Positions 1 to 5,789 of a DNA stretch of 9,494 bases are shown piece by piece; position 1 is the stretch's first letter, and the number at the start of each line of letters is the position of its first letter. The translations under genes were made by a program, and so were the position numbers. The stretch is from Hydrogenophaga sp. Lineage in GTDB: Bacteria > Pseudomonadota > Gammaproteobacteria > Burkholderiales > Burkholderiaceae_C. Under the pieces are notes generated by a model. The model was given only the letters and a program-made list of their open reading frames with translations. It ran no database searches and was not told where the DNA came from. The DNA lies in assembly GCA_018335615.1 (NCBI GenBank), contig JAGXRS010000115.1, positions 1 through 9,494 on the forward strand. The letters are read 5' to 3'.

Positions 1-165
1 TCCCGGGTTGGCCGGGATCAGGAAACGGTAGCTCGGCCGCAGCGGGTCGGCCGGTGCGAGCCGGGGCACCAGCCCGGCCGCCAGCGTGGCCAGCACGCCG
101 CCCAGGAACCGGCTGCGCCGCATGCCTGTGAACGCACGCGGCCTGCTGGGCTCAGTGCTCGTCAT
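1..165 (-). CDS. N-terminal fragment of a TctC/Bug-type solute-binding protein (cut by the left edge)
   Basis: Reading the minus strand from the ATG at 165 gives 55 open codons that run off the window. The peptide has a basic N-terminal part, then MRRSRFLGG and a hydrophobic stretch (LGGVLATLAAGL, about residues 21-32). It reaches SYRFLIPANPG at the edge. A signal peptide followed by a strand ending in IPANPG is typical of tripartite tricarboxylate transporter (TctC/Bug) binding proteins, which capture carboxylates in the periplasm for a TctAB-type permease. The start at 165 overlaps the end of hslR by 14 nt and has a GGAG-like sequence 8-9 nt upstream, so the two genes are probably co-transcribed and coupled. 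A second Met, at 121-123, would give a shorter signal peptide (MRRSRFLGG). The arginine pair is not a canonical Tat motif. The family call rests on a short N-terminus only. Confidence 0.55.
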   Translation of the reverse strand, partial: MTSTEPSRPRAFTGMRRSRFLGGVLATLAAGLVPRLAPADPLRPSYRFLIPANPG

Positions 166-604
166 GCGAAGCGCTCCACCGGTCGCCCCAGCGGCCAGCG
201 GGGTCAGGCGAGCGCAGCGCCTGCATGTCGCGCCGGTCGCGCTTGGTCGGGCGCCCCTGTTCGATCGTGTGGGCCGGCTCCGGCGCCAGCCGGCGCTGCT
301 CGGCCGCGGCCAGCCGCTGCGCCACCGACTCGGCCGTTTCCTCGTACAAATGGGCAGCCACGGAAGCGGGCCCGCGGGTGCCCGAGAGCGCGCGCACGAT
401 CACCGTGCGCACCACGGGGCCGATGCGCAACTCGATCGCGTCCCCCAGGTGCACCTCGCGCGCGGGCTTGACGGCCTGGCCGTTGACCTGCACGCGGCCT
501 TTGTCGATTTCATCCTGGCTCAGGCCGCGGGTCTTGTAGAAGCGGGCCGCCCAGAGCCATTTGTCCAGGCGGATACGGGTGGCGGTGTCTCCGGTGTGGG
601 GCAT
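152..604 (-). CDS. hslR: Hsp15-type S4-domain RNA-binding protein
   Basis: This 150-residue protein carries an S4 RNA-binding domain at about residues 11-60, beginning RLDKWLWAARFYKTR and continuing through GRVQVNG and KPAREVHLGD. After it come RTVIVRALSGTRGPAS and LYEETAESV, then a basic tail (RPTKRDRRDMQAL). This order closely follows E. coli Hsp15 as I know it. In that species Hsp15 is a heat-shock protein that binds 50S subunits carrying a nascent chain and helps recycle stalled large subunits. It should act in the cytoplasm. At 150 residues it is slightly longer than the E. coli protein (about 133), with the extra length in a divergent C-terminus. The ATG at 604 has an AGAGG only 3 nt upstream, so the ribosome binding site is weak. 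I could not find a convincing sigma-32 promoter upstream. The stop overlaps the start of the solute-binding protein gene. Confidence 0.88.
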   Translation of the reverse strand: MPHTGDTATRIRLDKWLWAARFYKTRGLSQDEIDKGRVQVNGQAVKPAREVHLGDAIELRIGPVVRTVIVRALSGTRGPASVAAHLYEETAESVAQRLAAAEQRRLAPEPAHTIEQGRPTKRDRRDMQALRSPDPAGRWGDRWSASHDEH

Positions 605-822
605 AAACCTCTGCGTGGAAAGGGGACAGGGTGGGTGCGCTGCGGGGCAAACGGCAAGCCCACCCGGGGGGAGCAGCGTACCATTCGCCGGTCATTGACA
701 ACAACCGAGTGCCCTGACACGCGCAGCGCATTCTGCGTGCGGTGAGGCCCATGCTGTATGTACGTCTTGCCACCAACAGGGATCATTTGCCCGTCACATG
801 TCCTGCACCGGAGCTGAACACC

Positions 823-1695
823 ATGAACACCCCCGCCATTCCCCAGTCGCGCTACCTGATCTGCGAAGGCCGCGAAATTCACTTCATGGACTGGGTGCCC
901 ACCCCGGTGGCGCAGCCCCCGGCCTGCCCGGTGGTCATCGCCTGGCACGGGCTGGCGCGCACCGGGCGCGACATGGACGCACTCGCTGCGCAACTGGCGG
1001 GCCACGGGTACCGCGTCATCTGCCCCGACACCATCGGGCGTGGCCTCTCACAGTGGAGCCCGGTGCCCGAGGTCGAATACTGCCTGGCCTTCTACGCCCG
1101 CCTGGCCGAGTCGCTGGCCGACCAGTTGGGGCTGGAGCGCTTCCACTGGGTGGGCACGTCCATGGGCGGCGCCATTGGCATGGTGTGCGCGGGCGGGGCG
1201 CTGCACGGGCGCATCGAGCGTCTGGTCATCAACGACATCGGCCCCCAGCCCAACCCCGTGGCCATCGACCGCATCCGCAGCTACGCCGGCAGCCCTGCCG
1301 CGTTCGACACCGTGGGCGAGCTGGAACAGTACTTCCGCACCATCTACAAGCCCTACGGTTTTCTGACCGACGCACAGTGGCGCCTACTGACGGAAAGCTC
1401 GGTGCGTCGCCTGCCCGATGGGCGCGTCACGCCGCACTACGACCCGGCCATGGTGATGCAGTTCACCCACCACCCGGCCGACTACGACCTCTGGCCCGAC
1501 TACGAGCGCATCACCGCCCCGGTGCTGTGCCTGCGCGGGGCGGAGTCCGATTTGCTGCTGCCCGACACGGCAGAGGCCATGCGCGACCGCGGCCCGCGCG
1601 CTCTGGTGGTCACCATTGCCGGCTGCGGGCACGCGCCGGCGTTGAATGTACCGGAGCAGTTCGAGTTGGTTGGACGGTTTTTGGCGGGGCAGTGA
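823..1695 (+). CDS. Alpha/beta-fold hydrolase
   Basis: A 290-residue protein of the alpha/beta hydrolase superfamily. The oxyanion-hole motif is HGLARTG at residues 42-48. The nucleophile elbow is GTSMGG with Ser113 as predicted nucleophile. Asp243 (in ESDLL) is the likely acid and His270 (in AGCGHAP) the base, so the catalytic triad looks intact. Residues of about 140-230 form the lid between core strands. The superfamily includes esterases, lipases, haloperoxidases and C-C hydrolases, and the sequence does not tell me the substrate. No signal peptide is evident, so it is probably cytoplasmic. I chose the ATG at 823 because GGAG lies 9 nt upstream and the protein then starts MNTPAIPQSR. An in-frame upstream start at 742 would add 27 residues with no family character. 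It is divergent from hslR and convergent with hemH, so it is probably monocistronic. Confidence 0.88.
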   Translation: MNTPAIPQSRYLICEGREIHFMDWVPTPVAQPPACPVVIAWHGLARTGRDMDALAAQLAGHGYRVICPDTIGRGLSQWSPVPEVEYCLAFYARLAESLADQLGLERFHWVGTSMGGAIGMVCAGGALHGRIERLVINDIGPQPNPVAIDRIRSYAGSPAAFDTVGELEQYFRTIYKPYGFLTDAQWRLLTESSVRRLPDGRVTPHYDPAMVMQFTHHPADYDLWPDYERITAPVLCLRGAESDLLLPDTAEAMRDRGPRALVVTIAGCGHAPALNVPEQFELVGRFLAGQ

Positions 1696-1706
1696 GCGGC
1701 GGTTAA

Positions 1707-1774
1707 GTTGCAGTGACTGTGCCGCCCTTCAAGGTCTACTTATGGCCGTCCGCAGTCAACCACCAAACTGCAAC
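1707..1774. repeat. Nested inverted repeats between convergent genes (possible terminator without T-tract)
   Basis: The 89-nt gap between the hydrolase and hemH stop codons holds two nested inverted repeats. The outer arms are GTTGCAGT (1707-1714) and ACTGCAAC (1767-1774), a perfect 8-bp match. The inner arms are TGACTGTG (1714-1721) and CGCAGTCA (1751-1758), matching over 8 positions with one G-T pair. They share base 1714, so about 15 bp could stack with a one-sided bulge. No T-run follows on either strand, so this is not a classical intrinsic terminator. It may still help end transcription from both sides. Confidence 0.3.
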
Positions 1775-1784
1775 CCCTACAGCC

Positions 1785-2876
1785 TCAATCCCGCGCCCCC
1801 ATCCCCAACGCCCGCTCCCGGCTCGCCTGCAGCGCCATCGGATCATCCGCCTGTTGCGTCGGCCAGCCCTGCAAGTGGCGCTCCACCAGCGCGGTGAGCG
1901 AGCGGATCCAGTCCGGGCTGTCGTTCAGGCAGTCGATATACGTGAACTGCTGGCCGCCGGCGTGCAGGAAGGCTTCACGGGCTTCCATGCTGATTTCTTC
2001 CAGCGTTTCCAGGCAGTCGCTGGTGAAGCCGGGGCAGACCACGTCCACGCTCTTCACGCCTTTTTGCCCCATGGCGATGAGGGTGGGCTCGGTGTAGGGC
2101 TCCAGCCATTTGGCCTTGCCGAAGCGCGACTGGAAGGTGACCGTGTAGCGGTCTTTGGCCAGGCCCAGCTTTTCGGCCAGCAGGCGCCCGGTCTTGTGGC
2201 ATTCGCAGTGGTAGGGGTCGCCCAGTTCCAGCGTGCGCTGCGGCACGCCGTGGAAGCTCATCACCAGGTGTTCGCTGCGGCCGTGGTGGGCCCAGTGATG
2301 TTCGATCTTGCGGGCGAGGGCGTCGATGTAGCCCGCGTCGTCGTGGTAGCGGTTGATGAAGCGCATCTCGGGCAACTGGCGCGCCTTTAGGCCCCAGTTC
2401 GCCACGCTGTCGAACACGCTGGCGGTGGTGGTGCCGCTGTACTGCGGGTAGGCCGGCACGATGAGCACGCGCGTCATGCCCTGGGCCTTGAGTTCGTCGA
2501 GCACGGCGGGAATGGATGGGTTGCCGTAGCGCATGGCGTAGCGCACGGTGACCTGGTGGCCGCGCTCGCCCAGGTAGCCGCGCAGCAGCGTGGCCTGTTT
2601 CTCGGTCCACACCTTCAGCGGCGAGCCTTCGGGCGTCCACACCGTGGCGTATTTGGCCGCTGATTTTTTGGGCCGCACGCGCAGGATGATGCCGTGCAGG
2701 ATCAGCCACCAGATGGGTTTGGGGATTTCGACGACGCGGTGGTCGCCCAGAAATTCAGCGAGGTAGCGGCGCACGGCCGGGGCGGTGGGCTCGTCGGGCG
2801 TGCCCAGGTTGCACAACACAACAGCCGTGCGCGCGGCCTGCCCATGGGAATACTGAGGTTCTTTTTGAAATGCCAT
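1785..2876 (-). CDS. hemH: Ferrochelatase (protoporphyrin ferrochelatase)
   Basis: This 363-residue protein is a full-length class I ferrochelatase, which inserts Fe2+ into protoporphyrin IX in the last step of haem synthesis. Recognisable blocks in order are VVLCNLGTPDEP (residues 20-30), VRYAMRYGNPSI (111-122), YPQYSGTTTAS (143-153), MSFHGVPQR (206-214) with the catalytic His209, TFQSRFGKAKWLEPYT (247-262), and CPGFTSDCLETLEEI (281-295). Glu290 in the last block matches the conserved active-site acid. There is no C-terminal membrane helix, as expected for a soluble or peripheral bacterial enzyme. The ATG at 2876 is supported by GGGAGA 7 nt upstream. Its 5' region is shared with the divergent HAD gene, so its promoter must lie inside the HAD gene's predicted N-terminal coding sequence. 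It ends 89 nt from the convergent hydrolase. The C-terminal 25 or so residues are not conserved in character. Confidence 0.96.
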   Translation of the reverse strand: MAFQKEPQYSHGQAARTAVVLCNLGTPDEPTAPAVRRYLAEFLGDHRVVEIPKPIWWLILHGIILRVRPKKSAAKYATVWTPEGSPLKVWTEKQATLLRGYLGERGHQVTVRYAMRYGNPSIPAVLDELKAQGMTRVLIVPAYPQYSGTTTASVFDSVANWGLKARQLPEMRFINRYHDDAGYIDALARKIEHHWAHHGRSEHLVMSFHGVPQRTLELGDPYHCECHKTGRLLAEKLGLAKDRYTVTFQSRFGKAKWLEPYTEPTLIAMGQKGVKSVDVVCPGFTSDCLETLEEISMEAREAFLHAGGQQFTYIDCLNDSPDWIRSLTALVERHLQGWPTQQADDPMALQASRERALGMGARD

Positions 2877-2895
2877 GCGCTATTCTCCCGCAGAC

Positions 2896-3723
2896 ATGAA
2901 GACCCCCCAGACCGCTCCCCCCGAAGTGCGCGCCGCCCATGAGCCGGCGCCTGGCGACACCCTGCCCTGTGGTTGCACGCCACGCCAGCCCGATGCCGCG
3001 CCCGCCACAACGCCCGTGGCCGACGCCGGCATCGACGTGTCCCGCATCCGCGCCATCACGCTGGATCTGGACGACACGCTCTGGCCGATCTGGCCCACCA
3101 TCGCGCGTGCCGAGGCGGTGCTGCAGGCCTGGCTGGGCGAACATGCGCCGGCCACCGCGGCGCTGTGCGCCGACAAGGCCGTGCTGCGCGAGGTGCGGCT
3201 GCACATGAACACCGCGCGGCCCGAGCTGGCCCACGACATGAGTGCGCTGCGGCGCGAGTCGATCCGCCTGGTGCTGCAGCGCGCTGGCGACGACCCGTCG
3301 CTGGCCGAGCCCGCGTTCGAGGTGTTCTTTGCCGAGCGCCAGCGCGTGGACCTGTTTGCCGATGCGCTGCCAGCGCTGGAATTCCTGAGCAGCCGCTTCC
3401 CCGTGGTGGCGCTGTCCAACGGCAATGCCGACGTGCACCGCGTGGGGCTGGGCGCGCATTTCAAGGCGTCGGTCAGCGCACGCACATTCGGCGTGGGCAA
3501 GCCGCACCCGCGCATCTTCCACGCCGCGGCCGAGGCGGCCGGGGTGGACAGCGCGCAGGTGCTGCACATCGGCGACGACGCGCACCTGGACGGCGTGGGC
3601 GCGCTCAACGCCGGCATGCAGCTGGCCTGGGTGAACCGCGAGGGCCAGGCCTGGGCGCATGCGCCGCTGCGCCCGCACACCACCGTGTCCGATCTGCTGG
3701 CGCTGTGCCGCCAGCTCGGCTGA
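2896..3723 (+). CDS. HAD-superfamily hydrolase (phosphatase, YigB-like)
   Basis: This protein has 275 residues from the ATG at 2896. All four HAD motifs are present: motif I DLDDT (Asp57 nucleophile, Asp59), motif II SNGN (174-177), motif III Lys202 (GKPHP), and motif IV GDD (226-228) with Asp232. An alpha-helical cap lies between motifs I and II (about 65-160), the C1-cap layout of YigB-like and haloacid-dehalogenase-like phosphatases. The substrate is unknown; FMN and other small phosphates are typical for the family. The start is uncertain. An ATG at 2875 would overlap the hemH start codon, and neither ATG has a Shine-Dalgarno sequence. The first 48 or so residues are Pro/Ala-rich (including LPCGCTPRQ) and unlike the family, which usually begins just before the IRAITLDLDDTLWP-type strand. 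GTG codons at 3016 and 3037 are therefore also possible starts. A GST gene follows 23 nt later. Confidence 0.88.
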   Translation: MKTPQTAPPEVRAAHEPAPGDTLPCGCTPRQPDAAPATTPVADAGIDVSRIRAITLDLDDTLWPIWPTIARAEAVLQAWLGEHAPATAALCADKAVLREVRLHMNTARPELAHDMSALRRESIRLVLQRAGDDPSLAEPAFEVFFAERQRVDLFADALPALEFLSSRFPVVALSNGNADVHRVGLGAHFKASVSARTFGVGKPHPRIFHAAAEAAGVDSAQVLHIGDDAHLDGVGALNAGMQLAWVNREGQAWAHAPLRPHTTVSDLLALCRQLG

Positions 3724-3746
3724 GCTTTTTCAACCAACGAACGACC

Positions 3747-4403
3747 ATGAGCCTCACCATCCACGGCATTGCCGCGTCCCGCGCCATCCGCCCGCTCTGG
3801 GCCGCCACCGAACTCGGCCTGGACTTCACCCATGTGCCCACGCCCTACCAGGGCGGGCTCACGCGCACACCCGAGTTCCTGGCGCTCAACCCCAACGGGC
3901 ACATCCCGGTGGTGGTGGATGCGCGGCCCGAAGGTGATGTGGTGGTGTGGGAAAGCATGGCGTGTGCGCTCTACATCGCGCGCCAACACGGCCCGGTCGA
4001 CGGGCAGGGCATCACGCCCGCCACCCCGGCTGAAGACGCCGACGCGCTGCGCTGGAGCTTCTGGGCCGTCACCGAATGCGAGGCCGACGCGCTCACGGTG
4101 CTGATGCACCGCATGGTGATGCCGGCCGAGCGGCGCAAGCCCGAGCTGGCGGAAGCGGCCGAGCGGCGGCTGGCGGTGCCGCTGAAGGTGATCGAGGCGC
4201 ACCTGCAGCGCCAGCAGGCGGCTGGCCGTGCGCACCTGGCCGCCGAGCGTTTCACCCTCGCGGATCTCTGTGTGGCGAGTGTGCTGAACTGGGCGCGACC
4301 CTCACAGGTGCTGATGCAGGCGCACCCGCTGACGCATGCCTGGATTCTGCGTTGCATCGAGCGGCCCGCTCACCGCGAAGCCCATGCCCTGGGCAAGGGG
4401 TGA
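3747..4403 (+). CDS. Glutathione S-transferase family protein
   Basis: A 218-residue cytosolic-type GST. The N-terminal thioredoxin-like domain (about 1-82) holds Ser11 in ASRAIRP as the probable glutathione-activating residue, NPNGHIPVV with the cis-proline Pro54, and the WESMA motif (Glu69-Ser70) that binds the glutathione gamma-glutamyl group. The helical C-terminal domain (about 95-218) contains the N-capping-box region FTLADLCVASVLNW around Asp173. Family members conjugate glutathione to electrophiles or act as peroxidases, dehalogenases or isomerases, and I cannot tell the substrate. It begins 23 nt after the HAD stop without a good Shine-Dalgarno, so it is probably translated from the HAD transcript. 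The same frame stays open upstream, back through the HAD gene to about 2973. A start call longer than 3747 would be an artefact, because the GST fold begins immediately at MSLTIHG. Confidence 0.92.
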   Translation: MSLTIHGIAASRAIRPLWAATELGLDFTHVPTPYQGGLTRTPEFLALNPNGHIPVVVDARPEGDVVVWESMACALYIARQHGPVDGQGITPATPAEDADALRWSFWAVTECEADALTVLMHRMVMPAERRKPELAEAAERRLAVPLKVIEAHLQRQQAAGRAHLAAERFTLADLCVASVLNWARPSQVLMQAHPLTHAWILRCIERPAHREAHALGKG

Positions 4404-4409
4404 AAGGTC

Positions 4410-4426
4410 GACCGAAACACTCGGTT
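4410..4426 (+). terminator. Weak hairpin after the GST gene
   Basis: Seven bases after the GST stop, ACCGA (4411-4415) and TCGGT (4421-4425) pair around a 5-nt loop, and a flanking G-T pair extends the stem to 6 bp. The following sequence (TACCGTTATATG) is only moderately T-rich. It may be a weak terminator separating the HAD-GST pair from the importer operon. Confidence 0.3.
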
Positions 4427-4451
4427 ACCGTTATATGAAAAGTCGCAGCAT

Positions 4452-4481
4452 TTGCGTGCGAATTAGATAAAAAAGTATATT
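4452..4481 (+). promoter_or_regulatory. Candidate sigma-70 promoter of the proXWV-like operon, with overlapping dyad
   Basis: This is the only strongly AT-rich island in the window (about 4431-4481). A -35-like TTGCGT (4452-4457) and a -10-like TATATT (4476-4481) are separated by 18 nt. This puts the transcription start near 4488 and leaves a leader of about 145 nt before proX. An alternative -10 is TAGATA at 4464-4469. An imperfect dyad with half-sites ATT-GC and GC-AAT spans 4450-4463, overlapping the -35, and could be an operator. The assignment is by eye and rests partly on the location upstream of a transporter operon. Confidence 0.4.
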
Positions 4482-4491
4482 GTCCAGCTCA

Positions 4492-4519
4492 GTTCAATCC
4501 AACGCCCTGTTGGTTGAGC
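4492..4519 (+). promoter_or_regulatory. Stem-loop at the 5' end of the proX leader
   Basis: TCAA (4494-4497) and CCAAC (4499-4503) pair with GTTGG (4509-4513) and TTGA (4514-4517). There is a single bulged T at 4498 and a 5-nt loop, GCCCT. A G-T pair and a G-C pair (4493/4518, 4492/4519) extend this to about 11 bp. It would sit within a few bases of the predicted mRNA 5' end. It could protect the message, be an RNase III-type processing site, or be part of a regulatory leader. No T-run follows, so it is not an intrinsic terminator. Confidence 0.4.
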
Positions 4520-4631
4520 GGCTGGTCACCGTGTTTGCAGCAGCGTTCGTTTTCTTCAGGTGGTTGGGTGTGCTTTCGCATCCAGTGGCGCAGTGCGTCG
4601 GTGGATCTCATCCCCGAAACAGGAGAAAACC

Positions 4632-5678
4632 ATGTCCCGCATCCCCCATCTTTCCCTGGCCGTCCTCTCAGCTGTCTTGGCGCTGAGCGCTTGCGGCAAG
4701 AAGGAAGAAGCGGTACCCGCCGCCACAGCGCCCGAGGCAGCGGTGGCGCAGGCCTGCGGCAAGGTCACGGTGGCCAACATGAACTGGCAGTCGGCCGAGG
4801 TGCTGGCCCACATCGACCACATCATCCTGAGCAAGGGCTACGGCTGCGAGGTGGAGCTGGTGCCCGGCGACACCATGCCCACGTTGACCGCGATGATGGA
4901 AAAGGGCCAGCCCGATGTGGCGCCTGAAGCCTGGATCAACGCCGTGCGCCAGCCACTGGACGCCGCCGTGCAGGAGGGCAAGCTGCACTACGCCGCCGAG
5001 TCGCTGAAAGACGGTGGCGTTGAAGGCTGGTGGATTCCCAAGTACCTGGCCGACGCCAACCCGTCGATCAAGACCATTGAAGATGCGCTGAAACACCCGG
5101 AACTGTTCCCCTCCGCCGAAAACAAGGGCAAGGGCGCGGTGCACAACTGCCCCTCGGGCTGGAACTGCCAGCTCACCACCGTCAACGCCTTCAAGGCCTG
5201 GGACGCGGCCAGGCAAGGCTTTGTGCTGCTCGACACCGGTTCGGCCGCCGGCCTGGATGGCTCTCTTGCCAAGGCCTACGAGCGCAAGCAGGGCTGGCTG
5301 GGTTACTACTGGGCGCCCACGTCCATCCTGGGCAAGTACGAGATGGTGAAGCTCGACGCCGGTTACCCACACGACAAGGAAGCTTTCGAGACCTGCAACG
5401 CCCAGGCCGATTGCGCCAAGCCGGTGAAGACCGACTGGGCGCGCGCCGAGGTGTTCACCGTGATCACCGACCGTTTCCAGAAAGCGGGCGGCCCGGCGGT
5501 GGACTATCTGAAGCAGCGCGCCTGGGGCAACGAGACCGTCAACACCCTGCTGGCCTGGATGAGCGACAACCAGGCCACCGGTGCCGACGGCGCTGCGCAC
5601 TTCCTCAAGACGCAGCCCGAGATCTGGAGCGGCTGGGTGAGCCCTGAGGTGGCGGAAAAGGTCAAGGCGTCGCTCTGA
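4632..5678 (+). CDS. proX: ABC transporter substrate-binding lipoprotein for quaternary amines (ProX/OpuAC family)
   Basis: This 348-residue protein captures a quaternary amine such as glycine betaine, proline betaine or choline for the permease encoded next. Residues 1-20 are a lipoprotein signal ending in the lipobox LSA-Cys21. An Ala/Pro/Glu-rich linker (22-41) follows, then the binding fold from about 43. CPSGWNC (173-179) aligns in character with CNPGWGC of E. coli ProX, giving the disulfide Cys173-Cys179 and cage residue Trp177. PEAWINAV (Trp101) and GYYWAPTS (Trp227) match the positions of the other two cage tryptophans. Two further cysteine pairs, 42/72 and 255/261, are unusual. The ATG at 4632 has AGGAG 6 nt upstream; longer in-frame starts add nothing plausible. 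It is the first gene of the importer operon, 111 nt before proW. The exact ligand cannot be decided from sequence. Confidence 0.92.
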   Translation: MSRIPHLSLAVLSAVLALSACGKKEEAVPAATAPEAAVAQACGKVTVANMNWQSAEVLAHIDHIILSKGYGCEVELVPGDTMPTLTAMMEKGQPDVAPEAWINAVRQPLDAAVQEGKLHYAAESLKDGGVEGWWIPKYLADANPSIKTIEDALKHPELFPSAENKGKGAVHNCPSGWNCQLTTVNAFKAWDAARQGFVLLDTGSAAGLDGSLAKAYERKQGWLGYYWAPTSILGKYEMVKLDAGYPHDKEAFETCNAQADCAKPVKTDWARAEVFTVITDRFQKAGGPAVDYLKQRAWGNETVNTLLAWMSDNQATGADGAAHFLKTQPEIWSGWVSPEVAEKVKASL

Positions 5679-5730
5679 CGCGCACTTGATTCGAAGGCCA
5701 CTGCGCGGTTGCAGCGTGGTGAGCTCTATC

Positions 5731-5766
5731 GCGTCCGGGACGCCTCGTGGCTTACCGGGCGTTTTT
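5731..5766 (+). promoter_or_regulatory. Mutually exclusive hairpins with T-run in the proX-proW gap (possible attenuator)
   Basis: GCGTC (5731-5735) pairs with GACGC (5739-5743) around a 3-nt loop. Alternatively, ACGCC (5740-5744) pairs with GGCGT (5758-5762), with an inner GG/CC pair (5749-5750 with 5755-5756), and runs straight into TTTTT (5762-5766). The two stems share 5740-5743, so only one can form at a time. A third small stem (CTGC 5701-5704 with GCAG 5711-5714) lies upstream. The arrangement resembles a partial terminator that would lower permease and ATPase expression relative to the binding protein. The stems are short and this is GC-rich DNA, so the reading is tentative. Confidence 0.3.
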
Positions 5767-5789
5767 CCGACCGAACCAAGGAGCAAGGC

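Noticed and set aside
121..123. The Met at 123 as the start of a Tat-exported binding protein (MRRSRFLGG).
   Set aside because: The residue after RR-Ser is Arg, not hydrophobic as in the Tat consensus, and the ATG at 165 has the better ribosome site. I kept it only as an alternative.
695..700. A perfect -35 box TTGACA upstream of the alpha/beta hydrolase.
   Set aside because: No acceptable -10 hexamer occurs 16-19 nt downstream, where the sequence is GC-rich (around CACGCG). It may be coincidental.
720..739. A 7-bp stem (720-726 with 733-739, one G-T pair) in the hslR/hydrolase intergenic region.
   Set aside because: It is short, in GC-rich sequence, with no T-run and no link to a promoter or ribosome site.
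86..745. A 219-codon plus-strand open frame covering the hslR region.
   Set aside because: It is antisense to hslR, whose S4 motif is unmistakable; its own product is Arg/Gly/Ala-rich without a domain.
2973..3746. An upstream in-frame extension that would make a 476-residue fusion ending in the GST.
   Set aside because: The extension is the shifted frame of the HAD gene (Arg/Ala/Gly-rich), whereas the GST fold starts exactly at the ATG at 3747.
2880..4235. A 451-codon open frame on the minus strand opposite the HAD and GST genes.
   Set aside because: Low-complexity Ser/Arg/Ala composition and full overlap with two genes carrying intact family motifs mark it as a shadow.
4480..4686. A 68-codon frame starting with TTG in the proX leader, with a hydrophobic middle; considered as a leader peptide.
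   Set aside because: It has no ribosome site and starts at the predicted -10 element, upstream of the likely transcription start. It also runs into proX out of frame.
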